NCBI RefSeq assembly: GCF_030692605.1
Contig: NZ_JAUYUD010000077.1
Location: 1-42,824 of the forward strand
DNA from: Lutibacter sp.
GTDB lineage: Bacteria; Bacteroidota; Bacteroidia; Flavobacteriales; Flavobacteriaceae
Direction: 5' to 3'
Length of the DNA stretch: 42,824 nt
The notes under the pieces were generated by a model. It did no database searches. It saw nothing but the letters and a program-made list of their open reading frames with translations, and had not been told where the DNA came from. A program made the position numbers and the translations under genes. Below are positions 1-7,753 of the stretch, in pieces (position 1 is the first letter of the stretch; the number at the start of each line of letters is the position of its first letter).

Positions 1-80
1 ATTTTGTCTCTTTCTTCTTTAAAATGAAGCCTACAAGATTCCTCGCTCCCAAAATTTGCTGTAAAACTGAATAAATTCAT
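1..80 (-). CDS. IS1595-family transposase, N-terminal fragment (cut by window edge)
   Basis: Reading leftward from the ATG at 80-78 gives 26 open codons that run off the window. The peptide begins MNLFSFTANFGSEESCRLHF and continues KEERDK. This is the hallmark start of IS1595-type (ISXO2-like) transposases: an SEESCRLHFKEERDK-like block placed just before a zinc ribbon. The zinc-ribbon cysteines and the DDE-type catalytic core would lie outside the window, so intactness cannot be judged. A TAnnTTTG promoter box lies 12 bases upstream (93-100, minus). The fragment was found by reading the edge by hand because it is too short for ordinary ORF calling. Family assignment is from recognition of the N-terminus only. 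Confidence 0.75.
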   Translation of the reverse strand, partial: MNLFSFTANFGSEESCRLHFKEERDK

Positions 81-653
81 CGTTTTTTTTATCAAATATA
101 ACGCTTTTTTATTAATTATGGGTAATTACGGACAATCAAAATTTTTTTTATTAATAGATAAAAACCCATGTTTGTGCTTGTGCTTGTTTTTTTTTATTTG
201 TATCAGCATTAAAATATTTAAGGTAAATGCAAAGTATAGATTTTTTCTGATTAATTTTTTATCAAAATAGAGTCAATAACTAAAACCCATTTCTTGAATT
301 TTTCATTTGCTTCAACTTTTTTTGCAATATAAAAATTCTATACAACTCTTTAATTTTAACATGAATATACCATTTATAGTATTAAGGATGTCAATTACTA
401 AAAATGATAATTATCATATAATTATTTTATATATTTGATACATAGTTAATAAACAAGATGTTGTCTTTGTTTTCAAACCTAAAAGGGAACATATAAATTA
501 CTTGCTTTCATAGACATTTAATCGTTCTATTTATTAACTGAAATTTATTATAATTTGAAATTTATTTTTATTATAAATAGGTCAAAATTTTTGAACTTAA
601 AGTATTTATTACTAAACAACTAAAAAAAATTAAAAATTTAAACTTTAGAAATT
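81..653. other. Gene-free AT-rich stretch between IS fragment and secreted protein gene
   Basis: No open frame of useful length or recognisable protein remnant is visible on either strand. The part next to the transposase (about 81-150) should hold its promoter box (CAAATATA on the plus strand, 93-100, read on minus) and the outer end of the element. The stretch around 119-138 (gggtaattacggacaatc) is a possible inverted-repeat end, but the other end is outside the window, so this cannot be tested. A perfect 14-base palindrome sits at 404-417. The remainder is AT-rich DNA in which I see nothing further. Confidence 0.5.
404..417. repeat. Perfect 14-base palindrome ATGATAATTATCAT
   Basis: The sequence reads identically on both strands. 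It resembles half-sites of Fur-type operators (GATAAT/ATTATC), but lacks the central base of the usual 7-1-7 arrangement and lies about 240 bases upstream of the gene at 654. In such AT-rich DNA it may be chance. Confidence 0.3.
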
Positions 654-1433
654 ATGAAAACAAAATTCATTACCATAGCATTTATTGCTATTACTTGTAT
701 CACAAGTCAATTATTTGCTCAAGAAGCAACTTCAAAAACGACTGGGTATGACGTGAAAAAAAATGTTAAGTGCCGAGTAAGCCCAACAGAAACTGGCTAT
801 TCTATTTCATTTGAATATGATGTAAAATCACCAAGAGATGCTGCCAGTGGAATGGCAACTGGCAAAAGACAGCACGAGCAAGTGAGGTTTATACGAGAAT
901 ATAGCGTAAGCTCAACAGATAATTCTGTAACCGAAGTAATTAGCCCAAGAGATGCAGCAAGTGGTTTGCCAACTGGTAAAAGACAACATAAACCAGTAAC
1001 TATTACAAAAGAAATAGACAAAAGTTCTCCTAAATTGGCAGAAGCAGTTGCAAAAGGTAAATCTAGTTCTGATTCACCTCCTTCCGAAATCGCTATTGAT
1101 GAACAGGGAGTCCACAAAGTTTCGATGCAAGATTTTCATTTTACCAAAAGATGCGATGTTGCAAGTACAAAATATGCAGTTGTAGATGGTGTATGCGAAA
1201 TACCAACCGATGATTGTCCAAATGGAGTTTGTACTTTGACAGCAGATTGGAGTTGGGGAGCGAATAATGCTAGTAGCACAGGTTTAAGTTCTACTGGGAC
1301 AGGGATGAGCCGTAGCTCAGTTGATTTTTACTTAAAAATAGAAGATGGAGCATGTACAGCAATGGCCATCAATGAAAAAGGATTACCAGGAGATAAAAAA
1401 CCTAATAAAGGCAAAAATAACAACCCAAAATAA
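654..1433 (+). CDS. Secreted protein with duplicated Hcp-like (type VI tube family) motif
   Basis: The 259-residue product starts with a clear signal peptide (residues 1-22, ending LFA-Q). Residues 59-77 and 97-115 are two copies of SPRDAASGxxTGKRQHxxV. The second copy continues as TITKEIDKSSPKLAEAVAKG, which is the pattern found in Hcp-type proteins of the type VI tube family (T6SS_HCP). The first copy lacks this continuation. The mature part has six cysteines (40, 167, 181, 188, 193, 234), suggesting three disulfides. A serine/glycine-rich stretch (about 203-222) and a lysine/asparagine-rich tail (247-259) follow. True Hcp proteins are usually not made with signal peptides, so this is probably an Hcp-fold relative exported to the periplasm or outside rather than a secretion tube. 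No T6SS genes are nearby. It stands alone beside an IS remnant, with its own terminator. Function unknown. Confidence 0.6.
   Translation: MKTKFITIAFIAITCITSQLFAQEATSKTTGYDVKKNVKCRVSPTETGYSISFEYDVKSPRDAASGMATGKRQHEQVRFIREYSVSSTDNSVTEVISPRDAASGLPTGKRQHKPVTITKEIDKSSPKLAEAVAKGKSSSDSPPSEIAIDEQGVHKVSMQDFHFTKRCDVASTKYAVVDGVCEIPTDDCPNGVCTLTADWSWGANNASSTGLSSTGTGMSRSSVDFYLKIEDGACTAMAINEKGLPGDKKPNKGKNNNPK
828..998 (+). repeat. Two 57-base in-frame copies of the SPRDAASG/TGKRQH motif
   Basis: Copy 1 is 828-884 and copy 2 is 942-998, 114 bases apart start to start. The two encode 15 identical residues out of 19, but many synonymous third-base differences separate them, so the duplication is not recent or has been kept by selection on the protein. 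Confidence 0.75.
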
Positions 1434-1561
1434 AAACATAAATAGGATGTTTTTAAATTTTGTAAATAGTTAGAAAAAGTGATTTTTTTTAGCAAATTTC
1501 AATTGGTATAATTGAGGTATTTTACAGTAATAAAATTTAACTAGAAATTTCATTTATTTAA

Positions 1562-1592
1562 AAAACCCAAGCAAATTGCTTGGGGTTTTTTT
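1562..1592 (+). terminator. Rho-independent terminator after the secreted protein gene
   Basis: Stem cccaagca / tgcttggg with an AAT loop, flanked by an A run on the left and seven T on the right. It lies about 130 bases after the stop codon and also separates this gene from the tRNA on the other strand. Confidence 0.75.
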
Positions 1593-1660
1593 GTGGTTTG
1601 TTATAGCATTGAAGACTTAACATCAATAAAAATAAAGGTATTAGGATAAATTTCCTCATT

Positions 1661-1699
1661 CAAAAAGAAAAAGGACCTAAGCCAACTGCCTAAGTCCTT
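1661..1699 (-). terminator. Terminator of tRNA-Met
   Basis: On the minus strand a 12-base-pair stem (aaggacttaggc paired with gcttaggtcctt, loop agttg) is followed by a T-rich run. It begins 11 bases after the tRNA 3' end. Confidence 0.75.
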
Positions 1700-1709
1700 G
1701 ATTTCTATG

Positions 1710-1783
1710 TAGCGTGATCCAGAATTGAACTGGAGACCTCCGGGTTATGAATCCGACGCTCTAACCAACTGAGCTACCACGCC
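1710..1783 (-). tRNA. tRNA-Met (anticodon CAT)
   Basis: The minus strand folds as a standard 74-nt cloverleaf. The acceptor stem is GGCGTGG with TCACGCT (G-T wobble at both ends), the D arm GCTC/GAGC, the anticodon loop TTCATAA and the T arm TCCAG/CTGGA. The first pair is G-T rather than the 1-72 mismatch of bacterial initiators, and there is no GGG/CCC run in the anticodon stem, so an elongator is more likely than tRNA-fMet. The 3' CCA is not encoded. A promoter box lies 14 bases upstream and a terminator downstream, so it appears to be a single-gene unit. A CAT anticodon could in principle belong to a lysidine-modified Ile tRNA, but the body resembles elongator Met. Confidence 0.9.
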
Positions 1784-1797
1784 ATTTATAAAGGGTG

Positions 1798-1805
1798 CAA
1801 ATATA
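1798..1805 (-). promoter_or_regulatory. TAnnTTTG promoter box (TATATTTG) of tRNA-Met
   Basis: Minus-strand TATATTTG matches the Bacteroidota -7 consensus and sits 14 bases before the tRNA 5' end. No TTG is present 19 bases further upstream. Confidence 0.55.
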
Positions 1806-1907
1806 ATTAATATTTACTTTTTAAGTAATGTTTTTTCTTTTTTTTTTTGCTTTTATAATTTTTTTTAAAATGAAATAATCTATATATTGTGCACTCAAAA
1901 ACAAAAA

Positions 1908-2291
1908 ATGCCTGCAAAAATAAAATTTGAAATAGAATTTCCAATTCACGCGTCCCCAAGTCTTTTATATCAATACTTTGGTACCGCTTCTGGACTTACA
2001 GAATGGTTTGCAGATAATGTTAATTCAAGAGGAGAAATATTCACTTTTATATGGGATGATTCCCAAGAACAAGCAAAAGTGCTTCAAGAAAGACCTGATG
2101 AAAAAATAAAGTTTAAATGGCTTGAAGATGGAGATGAAAAAACGTTTTTTGAATTTAAAATTCAGGTTGATGAAATTACTAAAGATGTTTCTCTAATTGT
2201 TACTGATTTTGCTGAAGAAGATGAAGTTGAGGATGCAAAAATGTTTTGGGAAAATCAGATAGAATCTCTGAAACACAAAATAGGCGCATAG
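1908..2291 (+). CDS. START-like domain protein (SRPBCC superfamily)
   Basis: A 127-residue cytoplasmic protein beginning MPAKIKFEIEFPIHASPSLL. The ASPSLLYQYFGTASGLTEWFADNVN block and the later MFWENQIESLKH helix are typical of the small Bacteroidota START-like family related to AHSA1/SRPBCC proteins, which form a hydrophobic ligand pocket. I chose ATG 1908 rather than the upstream TTG at 1887 because homologous proteins start directly at the first beta strand. No ligand is known to me for this family. It is flanked by a terminator at 2315-2340, so it is probably a single-gene unit. Confidence 0.8.
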   Translation: MPAKIKFEIEFPIHASPSLLYQYFGTASGLTEWFADNVNSRGEIFTFIWDDSQEQAKVLQERPDEKIKFKWLEDGDEKTFFEFKIQVDEITKDVSLIVTDFAEEDEVEDAKMFWENQIESLKHKIGA

Positions 2292-2314
2292 TGCAATTAT
2301 AAATTACTAAATTT

Positions 2315-2340
2315 AACCTTGAATTTTCAAGGTTTTTTTT
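2315..2340 (+). terminator. Terminator after START-like gene
   Basis: Perfect stem aaccttgaa / ttcaaggtt with a two-base loop followed by eight T. The next gene starts only four bases after the T run. Confidence 0.85.
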
Positions 2341-2343
2341 ATT

Positions 2344-3168
2344 ATGATAAATTTCAACGGTAACATAGTAGAAGATGCAAACCTAAATTTAAGTTCTAAT
2401 AATAGAGCTCTTAATTATGGCGATGGTGTTTTTGATACAATAAAGGTGAAAAATGGAACCATTCATTTTTTGGAAGATCACTATTTTAGACTTATGGCTT
2501 CATTAAGAATGCTAAGAATGACAATTCCAATGGAATTTACACTTGCTTTTTTTAAAGAACAACTTACAAAAACTGTGGTGGCTAATAATTTCGAAAATGC
2601 ACGAGTTAAACTAATTGTATTTAGAAAAGAAGGTGGAAAATACACACCAGTAACAAATGAAATAGATTTCTTAATTAGTGCTGAACCATTGATTGAAAAT
2701 CTAAAAAAAGAATATGAAATTGATATTTTTAAAGATTATTACATTTCTTCCGGATTACTTTCAACCATAAAAACAACTTCAAAAATAACAAATGTATTGG
2801 CAAGTATTTATGCAAATGAAAATGATTTTGATAATTGTATATTATTAAATCAAAATAAAAATGTAGTTGAAGCAATAAATGGAAACGTGTTTTTAGTTTT
2901 TGGAAATACAATTAAAACGCCAAAATTAGCAGATGGCTGCATAAAAGGTATCATTCGAAAAAAAATAATTGAAATAATATCAAAACTACCACAATTTGAA
3001 TTGGAAGAAACTCAAATATCTCCATTCGATTTACAAAAAGCCGATGAAATATTTATTACAAATGCTATTGTTGAAATTCAACCTGTTTCAGTTTATAAAA
3101 AAAATGAGTATAAAAAAGACATTTCTGAACTATTGAGCAAAGAATTAAAAAAATTAGTTGAGCGATAA
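2344..3168 (+). CDS. Aminotransferase class IV (PabC/IlvE-type PLP enzyme)
   Basis: A 274-residue fold-type IV PLP enzyme. The N-terminal RALNYGDGVFDTIKV motif, the catalytic lysine at about K143 in IKTTSKITNVL (aligned with the LKHLNR lysine of E. coli PabC) and the VVEAINGNVFLV segment support this. Its length is close to 4-amino-4-deoxychorismate lyase, which makes p-aminobenzoate for folate, but branched-chain amino acid aminotransferases share the same motifs, so the substrate is undecided. The ATG follows the preceding terminator by four bases, leaving very little leader. The 3' end overlaps the convergent yqgE-like gene by 15 bases. Confidence 0.8.
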   Translation: MINFNGNIVEDANLNLSSNNRALNYGDGVFDTIKVKNGTIHFLEDHYFRLMASLRMLRMTIPMEFTLAFFKEQLTKTVVANNFENARVKLIVFRKEGGKYTPVTNEIDFLISAEPLIENLKKEYEIDIFKDYYISSGLLSTIKTTSKITNVLASIYANENDFDNCILLNQNKNVVEAINGNVFLVFGNTIKTPKLADGCIKGIIRKKIIEIISKLPQFELEETQISPFDLQKADEIFITNAIVEIQPVSVYKKNEYKKDISELLSKELKKLVER

Positions 3169-3711
3169 ATTTTCAGGTGCATTCGCCCATATTTGATATT
3201 CACCACCAAATTTCATCAACTGATTTTTCCAAATAGAATTTGCGTTTTCAGTAAATAAATTCACGTAATTGTTTTCAACAATTTTCCAAGTACTTTCATT
3301 TAACTCATCATCTAATTGATTAATAGACCAACCAGAATATCCAAGAAAAAAACGAATATCGGAATTTTCAATAGTGTGGTCATTTAATAATTGAGTTAGT
3401 ACTTCAAAATTCCCTCCCCAATATATGTCATCATCTATTTCAATACTATTAGGAATTAATTCGGGACATTTATGTATAAAATATAAATTTTCCTGTTCAA
3501 CAGGTCCTCCATTATAAATTTTAAAATCACAATTTATATCTGGAATCAAATCGTTAAGTACAAATTCTGTTGGTTTATTTATGATAAAACCAATACACCC
3601 TTTTTCGTTATGTTCGGACAAATAAATAACCGATCTATTAAATTCTTTATCATTTAAAATAGATGGTTCGGCAATTAAGAGTTTTCCTTTGGTTAGATTA
3701 TTTGTAGACAT
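3154..3711 (-). CDS. YqgE/AlgH family protein
   Basis: A 185-residue product with the family's opening GKLLIAEPSILNDKEFNRSVIYL, the central GCIGFIINKPT and the YNGGPVEQENLYFIH block, and FFLGYSGWSINQLDDEL near 119-136. The length matches the family. The molecular role of YqgE/AlgH is unsettled; the alginate regulator name is historical. It is transcribed away from the HU gene's terminator and converges on the aminotransferase gene, with which it shares 15 bases at the 3' ends. Confidence 0.9.
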   Translation of the reverse strand: MSTNNLTKGKLLIAEPSILNDKEFNRSVIYLSEHNEKGCIGFIINKPTEFVLNDLIPDINCDFKIYNGGPVEQENLYFIHKCPELIPNSIEIDDDIYWGGNFEVLTQLLNDHTIENSDIRFFLGYSGWSINQLDDELNESTWKIVENNYVNLFTENANSIWKNQLMKFGGEYQIWANAPENLSLN

Positions 3712-3752
3712 AAAATTCTTTTAATATTCTAAATATAGTAAATTTTATAAAT

Positions 3753-3786
3753 AAAAAAAACTCTCGAAGTAAATAAGAGAGTTTTT
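3753..3786 (-). terminator. Terminator of the HU gene
   Basis: On the minus strand aaactctc / gagagttt forms an 8-base-pair stem with an 11-base loop followed by a run of T (the A run at 3753-3760 on plus). It starts about 22 bases after the HU stop codon. Confidence 0.75.
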
Positions 3787-3808
3787 AATTTTTTAGAACT
3801 AATTTAAA

Positions 3809-4081
3809 TTAGTTTACAGCATCGCTAAATCCAGCTCCTGCTTTAAATTTCACAACATTTTTAGCTGCAATTTTAATAGTTTTACCAGTTTGAGGATTTC
3901 TTCCTGTTCTAGCTGCTCTATTAGATACTGACCAAGTTCCCCATCCAACTAAAGCTACTTTTCCACCTCCTTTAAGAGTTGCAGTAACATTTTCTGTTAA
4001 TGATTCTAGTGCTGCTTTTGCTGCTGCTTTTGTGATGCCAGCGTCAGCTGCCATTGCATCAATTAAATCTGATTTGTTCAT
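3809..4081 (-). CDS. hup: HU-family DNA-binding protein
   Basis: A 90-residue nucleoid-associated protein that bends and compacts DNA as a dimer. It opens [20 protein letters not shown] and carries the HU signature [26 protein letters not shown], whose arginine-rich beta arm (about residues 53-72) inserts into the minor groove. The length equals the classical HU size. It has its own well-formed promoter (4135-4164) and terminator, consistent with strong single-gene expression. Codon use is visibly richer in GCT/GCA than its neighbours, fitting a highly expressed protein. Confidence 0.95.
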   Translation of the reverse strand: MNKSDLIDAMAADAGITKAAAKAALESLTENVTATLKGGGKVALVGWGTWSVSNRAARTGRNPQTGKTIKIAAKNVVKFKAGAGFSDAVN

Positions 4082-4134
4082 AGTATTAGTATTAAATTAA
4101 TTGGTTAAACATTATTTCGCTAATAAAAGCTTAA

Positions 4135-4164
4135 CAAAGTTAGACGGAATAAGGGTTTGTGCAA
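4135..4164 (-). promoter_or_regulatory. Bacteroidota promoter of the HU gene (TTG-N19-TAACTTTG)
   Basis: The minus strand carries TTG at 4164-4162, exactly 19 bases, then TAACTTTG at 4142-4135. This matches the Bacteroidota housekeeping consensus (TTG, 19 bases, TAnnTTTG) at both boxes. It implies a transcript start near 4129 and a leader of about 45-50 bases. Confidence 0.8.
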
Positions 4165-4269
4165 GTTTTTCGTAAAAAAAGTGATTTTTTTGTTGATAAA
4201 TAACAAGAAATGTTAATAACGTTTTACTATTTGGTATAAAAAATATAAAAACTCAATAAAATAAGGGGT

Positions 4270-5214
4270 TTAAATCATTTTAGAGTCCAGTTCGAAATCG
4301 AACCCATTTAATAAACTTTTAGTATCCATTTTACGTTTTCCTGCTAACTGCAACGATTCAATTTTTATAAAACCATCTACCGTACTAACTTTTAATTCTA
4401 ATTTATTAAATACTATAGACCCTGGACTCAACATGGTAGGGCAAATCTCTTGTTGAATATCAAATATTTTTACTTTTATAGTTTCAGAACCGTTTATTAA
4501 AGTGGTCCAAGCTGCCGGATACGGATTTAAACCTCTAATTAAATTAAAAATTTCTGAAGTGTTCTTATTCCAATCTATCTGGCAAGTTTCAGTAAAAAGT
4601 TTAGGAGCCAATTTCAAATCATTTTCAGGTTGTTTTTTAGTTTCAACCTTGTTTTCGGCAATTAATTTTACAGTTTCAACAACCAATTGACTTCCTAATA
4701 CCATTAATTTATCGTGTAATTGACCAACAATCTCAGTTGATTCAATAGCAAGTTCTTTTTGTAGAATAATGGTTCCTGTATCGATTTTTTCATCAATAAA
4801 AAAAGTGGTAACCCCAGTTTTAGATTCACCGTTTATAATGGCCCAATTTATGGGTGCAGCTCCTCTATAATCTGGTAATAAAGAGGCATGTAAATTGAAT
4901 GTTCCCAATTTTGGCATTTGCCAAACTACCTTTGGAAGCATACGGAATGCAACAACTATTTGAAGATTTGCATTTAAGTTTTTTAAATCCGTAATAAACG
5001 ATTCGTCTTTTAAATTTGTAGGTTGCAAAATTGGTAAATTTGCTTGTACAGCATACTCTTTAACAGCAGATTGTTGAATTTTTCTACCTCGTCCAGCTGG
5101 CTTGTCTGGTGCTGTTATAACGCCCACTACGTTAATATTTGCCTTTAATAATGCATCTAAAGTACCAACTGCAAAATCAGGGGTTCCCATAAAAACAATT
5201 CTAACATCCCTCAT
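4270..5214 (-). CDS. fmt: Methionyl-tRNA formyltransferase
   Basis: This enzyme formylates Met-tRNA(fMet) with 10-formyl-tetrahydrofolate so that translation can start. The 314-residue length is standard. The N-terminal Rossmann-type domain starts VRIVFMGTPDFAVGTLDALL. The catalytic triad is N107 and H109 in FNLHASLLPDYRGAAPINWA, and D145 in DEKIDTGTII. The C-terminal oligonucleotide-binding-fold domain begins around residue 205. The ATG is two bases after the recQ stop codon, so it is cotranscribed with recQ and the ATPase gene upstream. No clear terminator is visible in the 188 bases downstream. Confidence 0.95.
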   Translation of the reverse strand: MRDVRIVFMGTPDFAVGTLDALLKANINVVGVITAPDKPAGRGRKIQQSAVKEYAVQANLPILQPTNLKDESFITDLKNLNANLQIVVAFRMLPKVVWQMPKLGTFNLHASLLPDYRGAAPINWAIINGESKTGVTTFFIDEKIDTGTIILQKELAIESTEIVGQLHDKLMVLGSQLVVETVKLIAENKVETKKQPENDLKLAPKLFTETCQIDWNKNTSEIFNLIRGLNPYPAAWTTLINGSETIKVKIFDIQQEICPTMLSPGSIVFNKLELKVSTVDGFIKIESLQLAGKRKMDTKSLLNGFDFELDSKMI

Positions 5215-5216
5215 TT

Positions 5217-7109
5217 TTAATTCAGTTTATATTTATTTTGCGAAGTTATTGATATTTTATTGTGTTCTAATAATGTTTTTAGGGTATTTAAAACTACAGT
5301 GTCGGAACATTGAAATTGCTGAACCAATGCCAACGATGATTGGGGACCAACCTTTAGAAAATTCAACAATTTTTCTTCAATATTAAGTATTTCATTATTG
5401 TTACTATTTATTCTCAAACAATTGTCACAAGTTAAACAATCTTGCACAACTATTTCATCAAAATATATCAATAATTGTTTATTTCTACATTGAAATTCAT
5501 TTTTTAAATAAGCTAATACCGCATCAAATTTGAAAGCTTTAAGATTGTTTTGTTGTTCAATGTTTTTTGAAATTAGATTAATGGTATATGCATCCTCTCT
5601 TGGAACTAAAAATTTTAATTTAGAAGACGTGTTTTCAAAATTATAATCTATAATTCCATCCTTTTTAAGTTCTGTCAATAATTGTAATAAATGACTTTTT
5701 GTATAATTGAGATTTTTCATTATTTTATGTTCATTTATAATAGTATAGTGATCAAAAACACCTCCATAACTTCTTAAAACAAAATTAATTAGCTCTTTTT
5801 TTGATGGATTATTTTCAATATAATCTATAACTTGAGAACCAGACGACATAAAAATAATAGTTGATTTACGTGAGAAATTTTCATCCAATGCTATAATATT
5901 TTCCCTATCTAAAACCTTCAATGCATTATAGGTTTGTAGTAAATTTAGTTTATACGTTTCACAAAATGCTTGCAATGAGAAATCAAATAACTGATCTGGC
6001 ATCTCTCCTAGCCCAATTTTAAAATACTGATTTATGTATTGATAAACTGATTTAACAACCAATATTGTTGGTAGATTGCTTGTAAATTTGCTTTTTGCAT
6101 TATAAATAAGTGATTCATTGGTTAATATTAATGCCATAGATCTTTCTCCATTTCTACCTGCCCTGCCCGATTCTTGGATGTAATTTTCAATACTATTTGG
6201 AATATTGATATGAACAACGGCATCAACATTGGCTTTATTTATTCCCATTCCAAAAGCATTAGTTGCCACCATAATTGGAATTTCATCATTCATCCAAAGA
6301 GATAATGCCTTACTTTTTTCAGAAGGGATCAAACCTCCATGATAAAAGTTACTTTTTAAATTATTTCTATTTAAAAATTCACAAACTTCTTTGGTTTGCT
6401 TTCTGCTATTTACATAAACAATTCCAGCATTTTTATTCTTGGATAGATGACTTAATAACTGTCCATATATATTTTCAGTAAAAATTACTTGATACGTTAA
6501 ATTTGGACGTTCAAATGACTTTTTAAAAACAGTTGCATTTTTTATAGAAAGATTATTTTGAATATCTTCCAATACTTTTTCGGTAGCAGTTGCAGTTAGT
6601 GCAATTAAAGGGGTGTTAGGGTGTAACTCTTTTAGCACTTTAAGCTGAAGATAGTAAGGCCTAAAATCGTGTCCCCATTCAGAAATACAATGTGCCTCAT
6701 CTATGGCAATCAATGAAACATTTAGTTGCTTAATTTTATCCTGAATTACTTGCGACTGCAATTTTTCAGGAGAAAGATATACAAACTTGTAATTTCCAAA
6801 TTGAAGATTATCAAAGGCAATAATTAAATCGTAATTCGATAATTTTGATGTTAGGGCAATTGCTTTAATATTTTTAGCTGTTAAACTAGAAACCTGATCT
6901 TCAATTAAAGCAATTAAAGGAGAAATTACAATACAAATGCCATCAAATAATAAGGTCGGAATTTGGTAACACATCGATTTTCCGCCACCAGTTGGTAAAA
7001 GAACAACACAGTCTTTTTTCGCAAGAACTTCATTAATAATAGCTTCTTGCGGAGCCCAAAATTGTTCTAAATTCCAATATTTTTTTAATATATCAACTGG
7101 AGTAGCCAT
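5217..7109 (-). CDS. recQ: RecQ-family ATP-dependent DNA helicase, no HRDC domain
   Basis: A 3'-to-5' DNA helicase for recombination and repair, 630 residues. Visible motifs are Walker A LLPTGGGKSMCYQ (K44), DEAH box at 137-140 within IDEAHCISEWGHDFRPYY, ALTATAT (motif III) and the QESGRAGRNGE motif VI near 320. Four cysteines form the expected zinc site: QCRN, then DCLTCDNC. The zinc site is unusually far downstream (around 535-565), with a wing-like insert before it. Only about 65 residues follow, so the HRDC domain of E. coli RecQ is absent. Bacteroidota often carry a second, HRDC-bearing RecQ elsewhere; this is probably the short paralogue. It starts one base after the upstream ATPase gene. 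Confidence 0.92.
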   Translation of the reverse strand: MATPVDILKKYWNLEQFWAPQEAIINEVLAKKDCVVLLPTGGGKSMCYQIPTLLFDGICIVISPLIALIEDQVSSLTAKNIKAIALTSKLSNYDLIIAFDNLQFGNYKFVYLSPEKLQSQVIQDKIKQLNVSLIAIDEAHCISEWGHDFRPYYLQLKVLKELHPNTPLIALTATATEKVLEDIQNNLSIKNATVFKKSFERPNLTYQVIFTENIYGQLLSHLSKNKNAGIVYVNSRKQTKEVCEFLNRNNLKSNFYHGGLIPSEKSKALSLWMNDEIPIMVATNAFGMGINKANVDAVVHINIPNSIENYIQESGRAGRNGERSMALILTNESLIYNAKSKFTSNLPTILVVKSVYQYINQYFKIGLGEMPDQLFDFSLQAFCETYKLNLLQTYNALKVLDRENIIALDENFSRKSTIIFMSSGSQVIDYIENNPSKKELINFVLRSYGGVFDHYTIINEHKIMKNLNYTKSHLLQLLTELKKDGIIDYNFENTSSKLKFLVPREDAYTINLISKNIEQQNNLKAFKFDAVLAYLKNEFQCRNKQLLIYFDEIVVQDCLTCDNCLRINSNNNEILNIEEKLLNFLKVGPQSSLALVQQFQCSDTVVLNTLKTLLEHNKISITSQNKYKLN

Positions 7110-7110
7110 T

Positions 7111-7641
7111 TTAAAGATGGTTCAAAATAAAATCTGTTCTTACATTTATATTTCCTGTGGGAACTTCAATAATGGCATAATTTAGATTCTTATATGTTCT
7201 TTCCAAATGATTATGAATAGCCAAAGCTTGTTCGAAATTTTCATATCTTTCATCATCAGAAATATAGATTTCTTCCCAAGGAGGCATTAAAAATATTTTG
7301 TCATATCGATATAATGTGCTTTTTTCAATATACATAGAAGGATAATCGATACTTATATAATTCATATATGCATGAACATCCGGAATTCCTCTATCAAAAA
7401 AAATAAAATTACTTTCTATTTTCTGAGCCTCTAAATATTGATTAACTCTACCTTCTAGTAATAATTCACTAAACAATAATGGTTTAGTTAAAAACAATTG
7501 TTCCATACCGTTTTTTCGAGCTTCTAATGTTACTTTTCGAGAAATTTCGGTCATACAACTATAATTTCTCTTGATAAGTTCATCAATTACAGTAGATTTT
7601 CCAGTTCCTGGACCTCCAGTTATAACTATTTTTTGTTGCAT
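7111..7641 (-). CDS. Predicted NadR/Ttd14-like P-loop ATPase (AAA_28)
   Basis: A 176-residue small P-loop protein. Walker A is at 8-16 (GGPGTGKST), with a conserved SCMTEISRKV block at about 28-37 and FFDRGIPDVHAYM (about 82-94), which is the Walker B-like and substrate region of NadR-type kinases. These match the AAA_28 family, whose members include the ribosylnicotinamide kinase domain of NadR. The substrate is unknown. The start cannot be moved because Walker A begins at residue 8. A TATTTTTG promoter box sits only four bases upstream of the ATG, which would make the message nearly leaderless. It heads a tight run with recQ and fmt. Confidence 0.75.
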   Translation of the reverse strand: MQQKIVITGGPGTGKSTVIDELIKRNYSCMTEISRKVTLEARKNGMEQLFLTKPLLFSELLLEGRVNQYLEAQKIESNFIFFDRGIPDVHAYMNYISIDYPSMYIEKSTLYRYDKIFLMPPWEEIYISDDERYENFEQALAIHNHLERTYKNLNYAIIEVPTGNINVRTDFILNHL

Positions 7642-7688
7642 ACTACAAAAATAAAGTATTCGTTAAATTAAACTAAAAAATAAACATG

Positions 7689-7696
7689 TAATTTTG
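7689..7696 (+). promoter_or_regulatory. TAnnTTTG box (TAATTTTG) upstream of the DUF493 gene
   Basis: The box lies 57 bases before the DUF493 start in the divergent gap between it and the NadR-like gene. No TTG is found 19 bases upstream, so this is a partial match. Confidence 0.35.
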
Positions 7697-7753
7697 TCAT
7701 CTATTTAAAGAAAACGTCTGACCGTTACTTTTTATTAGGTCAAAGCAACAATT

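Noticed and set aside
797-1117. 106-codon minus-strand frame opposite the secreted Hcp-like gene
   Set aside because: Antisense shadow; its repeated segments reflect the duplicated motif on the coding strand.
654-1433. Possible type VI secretion system gene cluster
   Set aside because: Only one Hcp-like protein is present, and it carries a signal peptide. No sheath, ClpV, VgrG or baseplate gene lies in the window.
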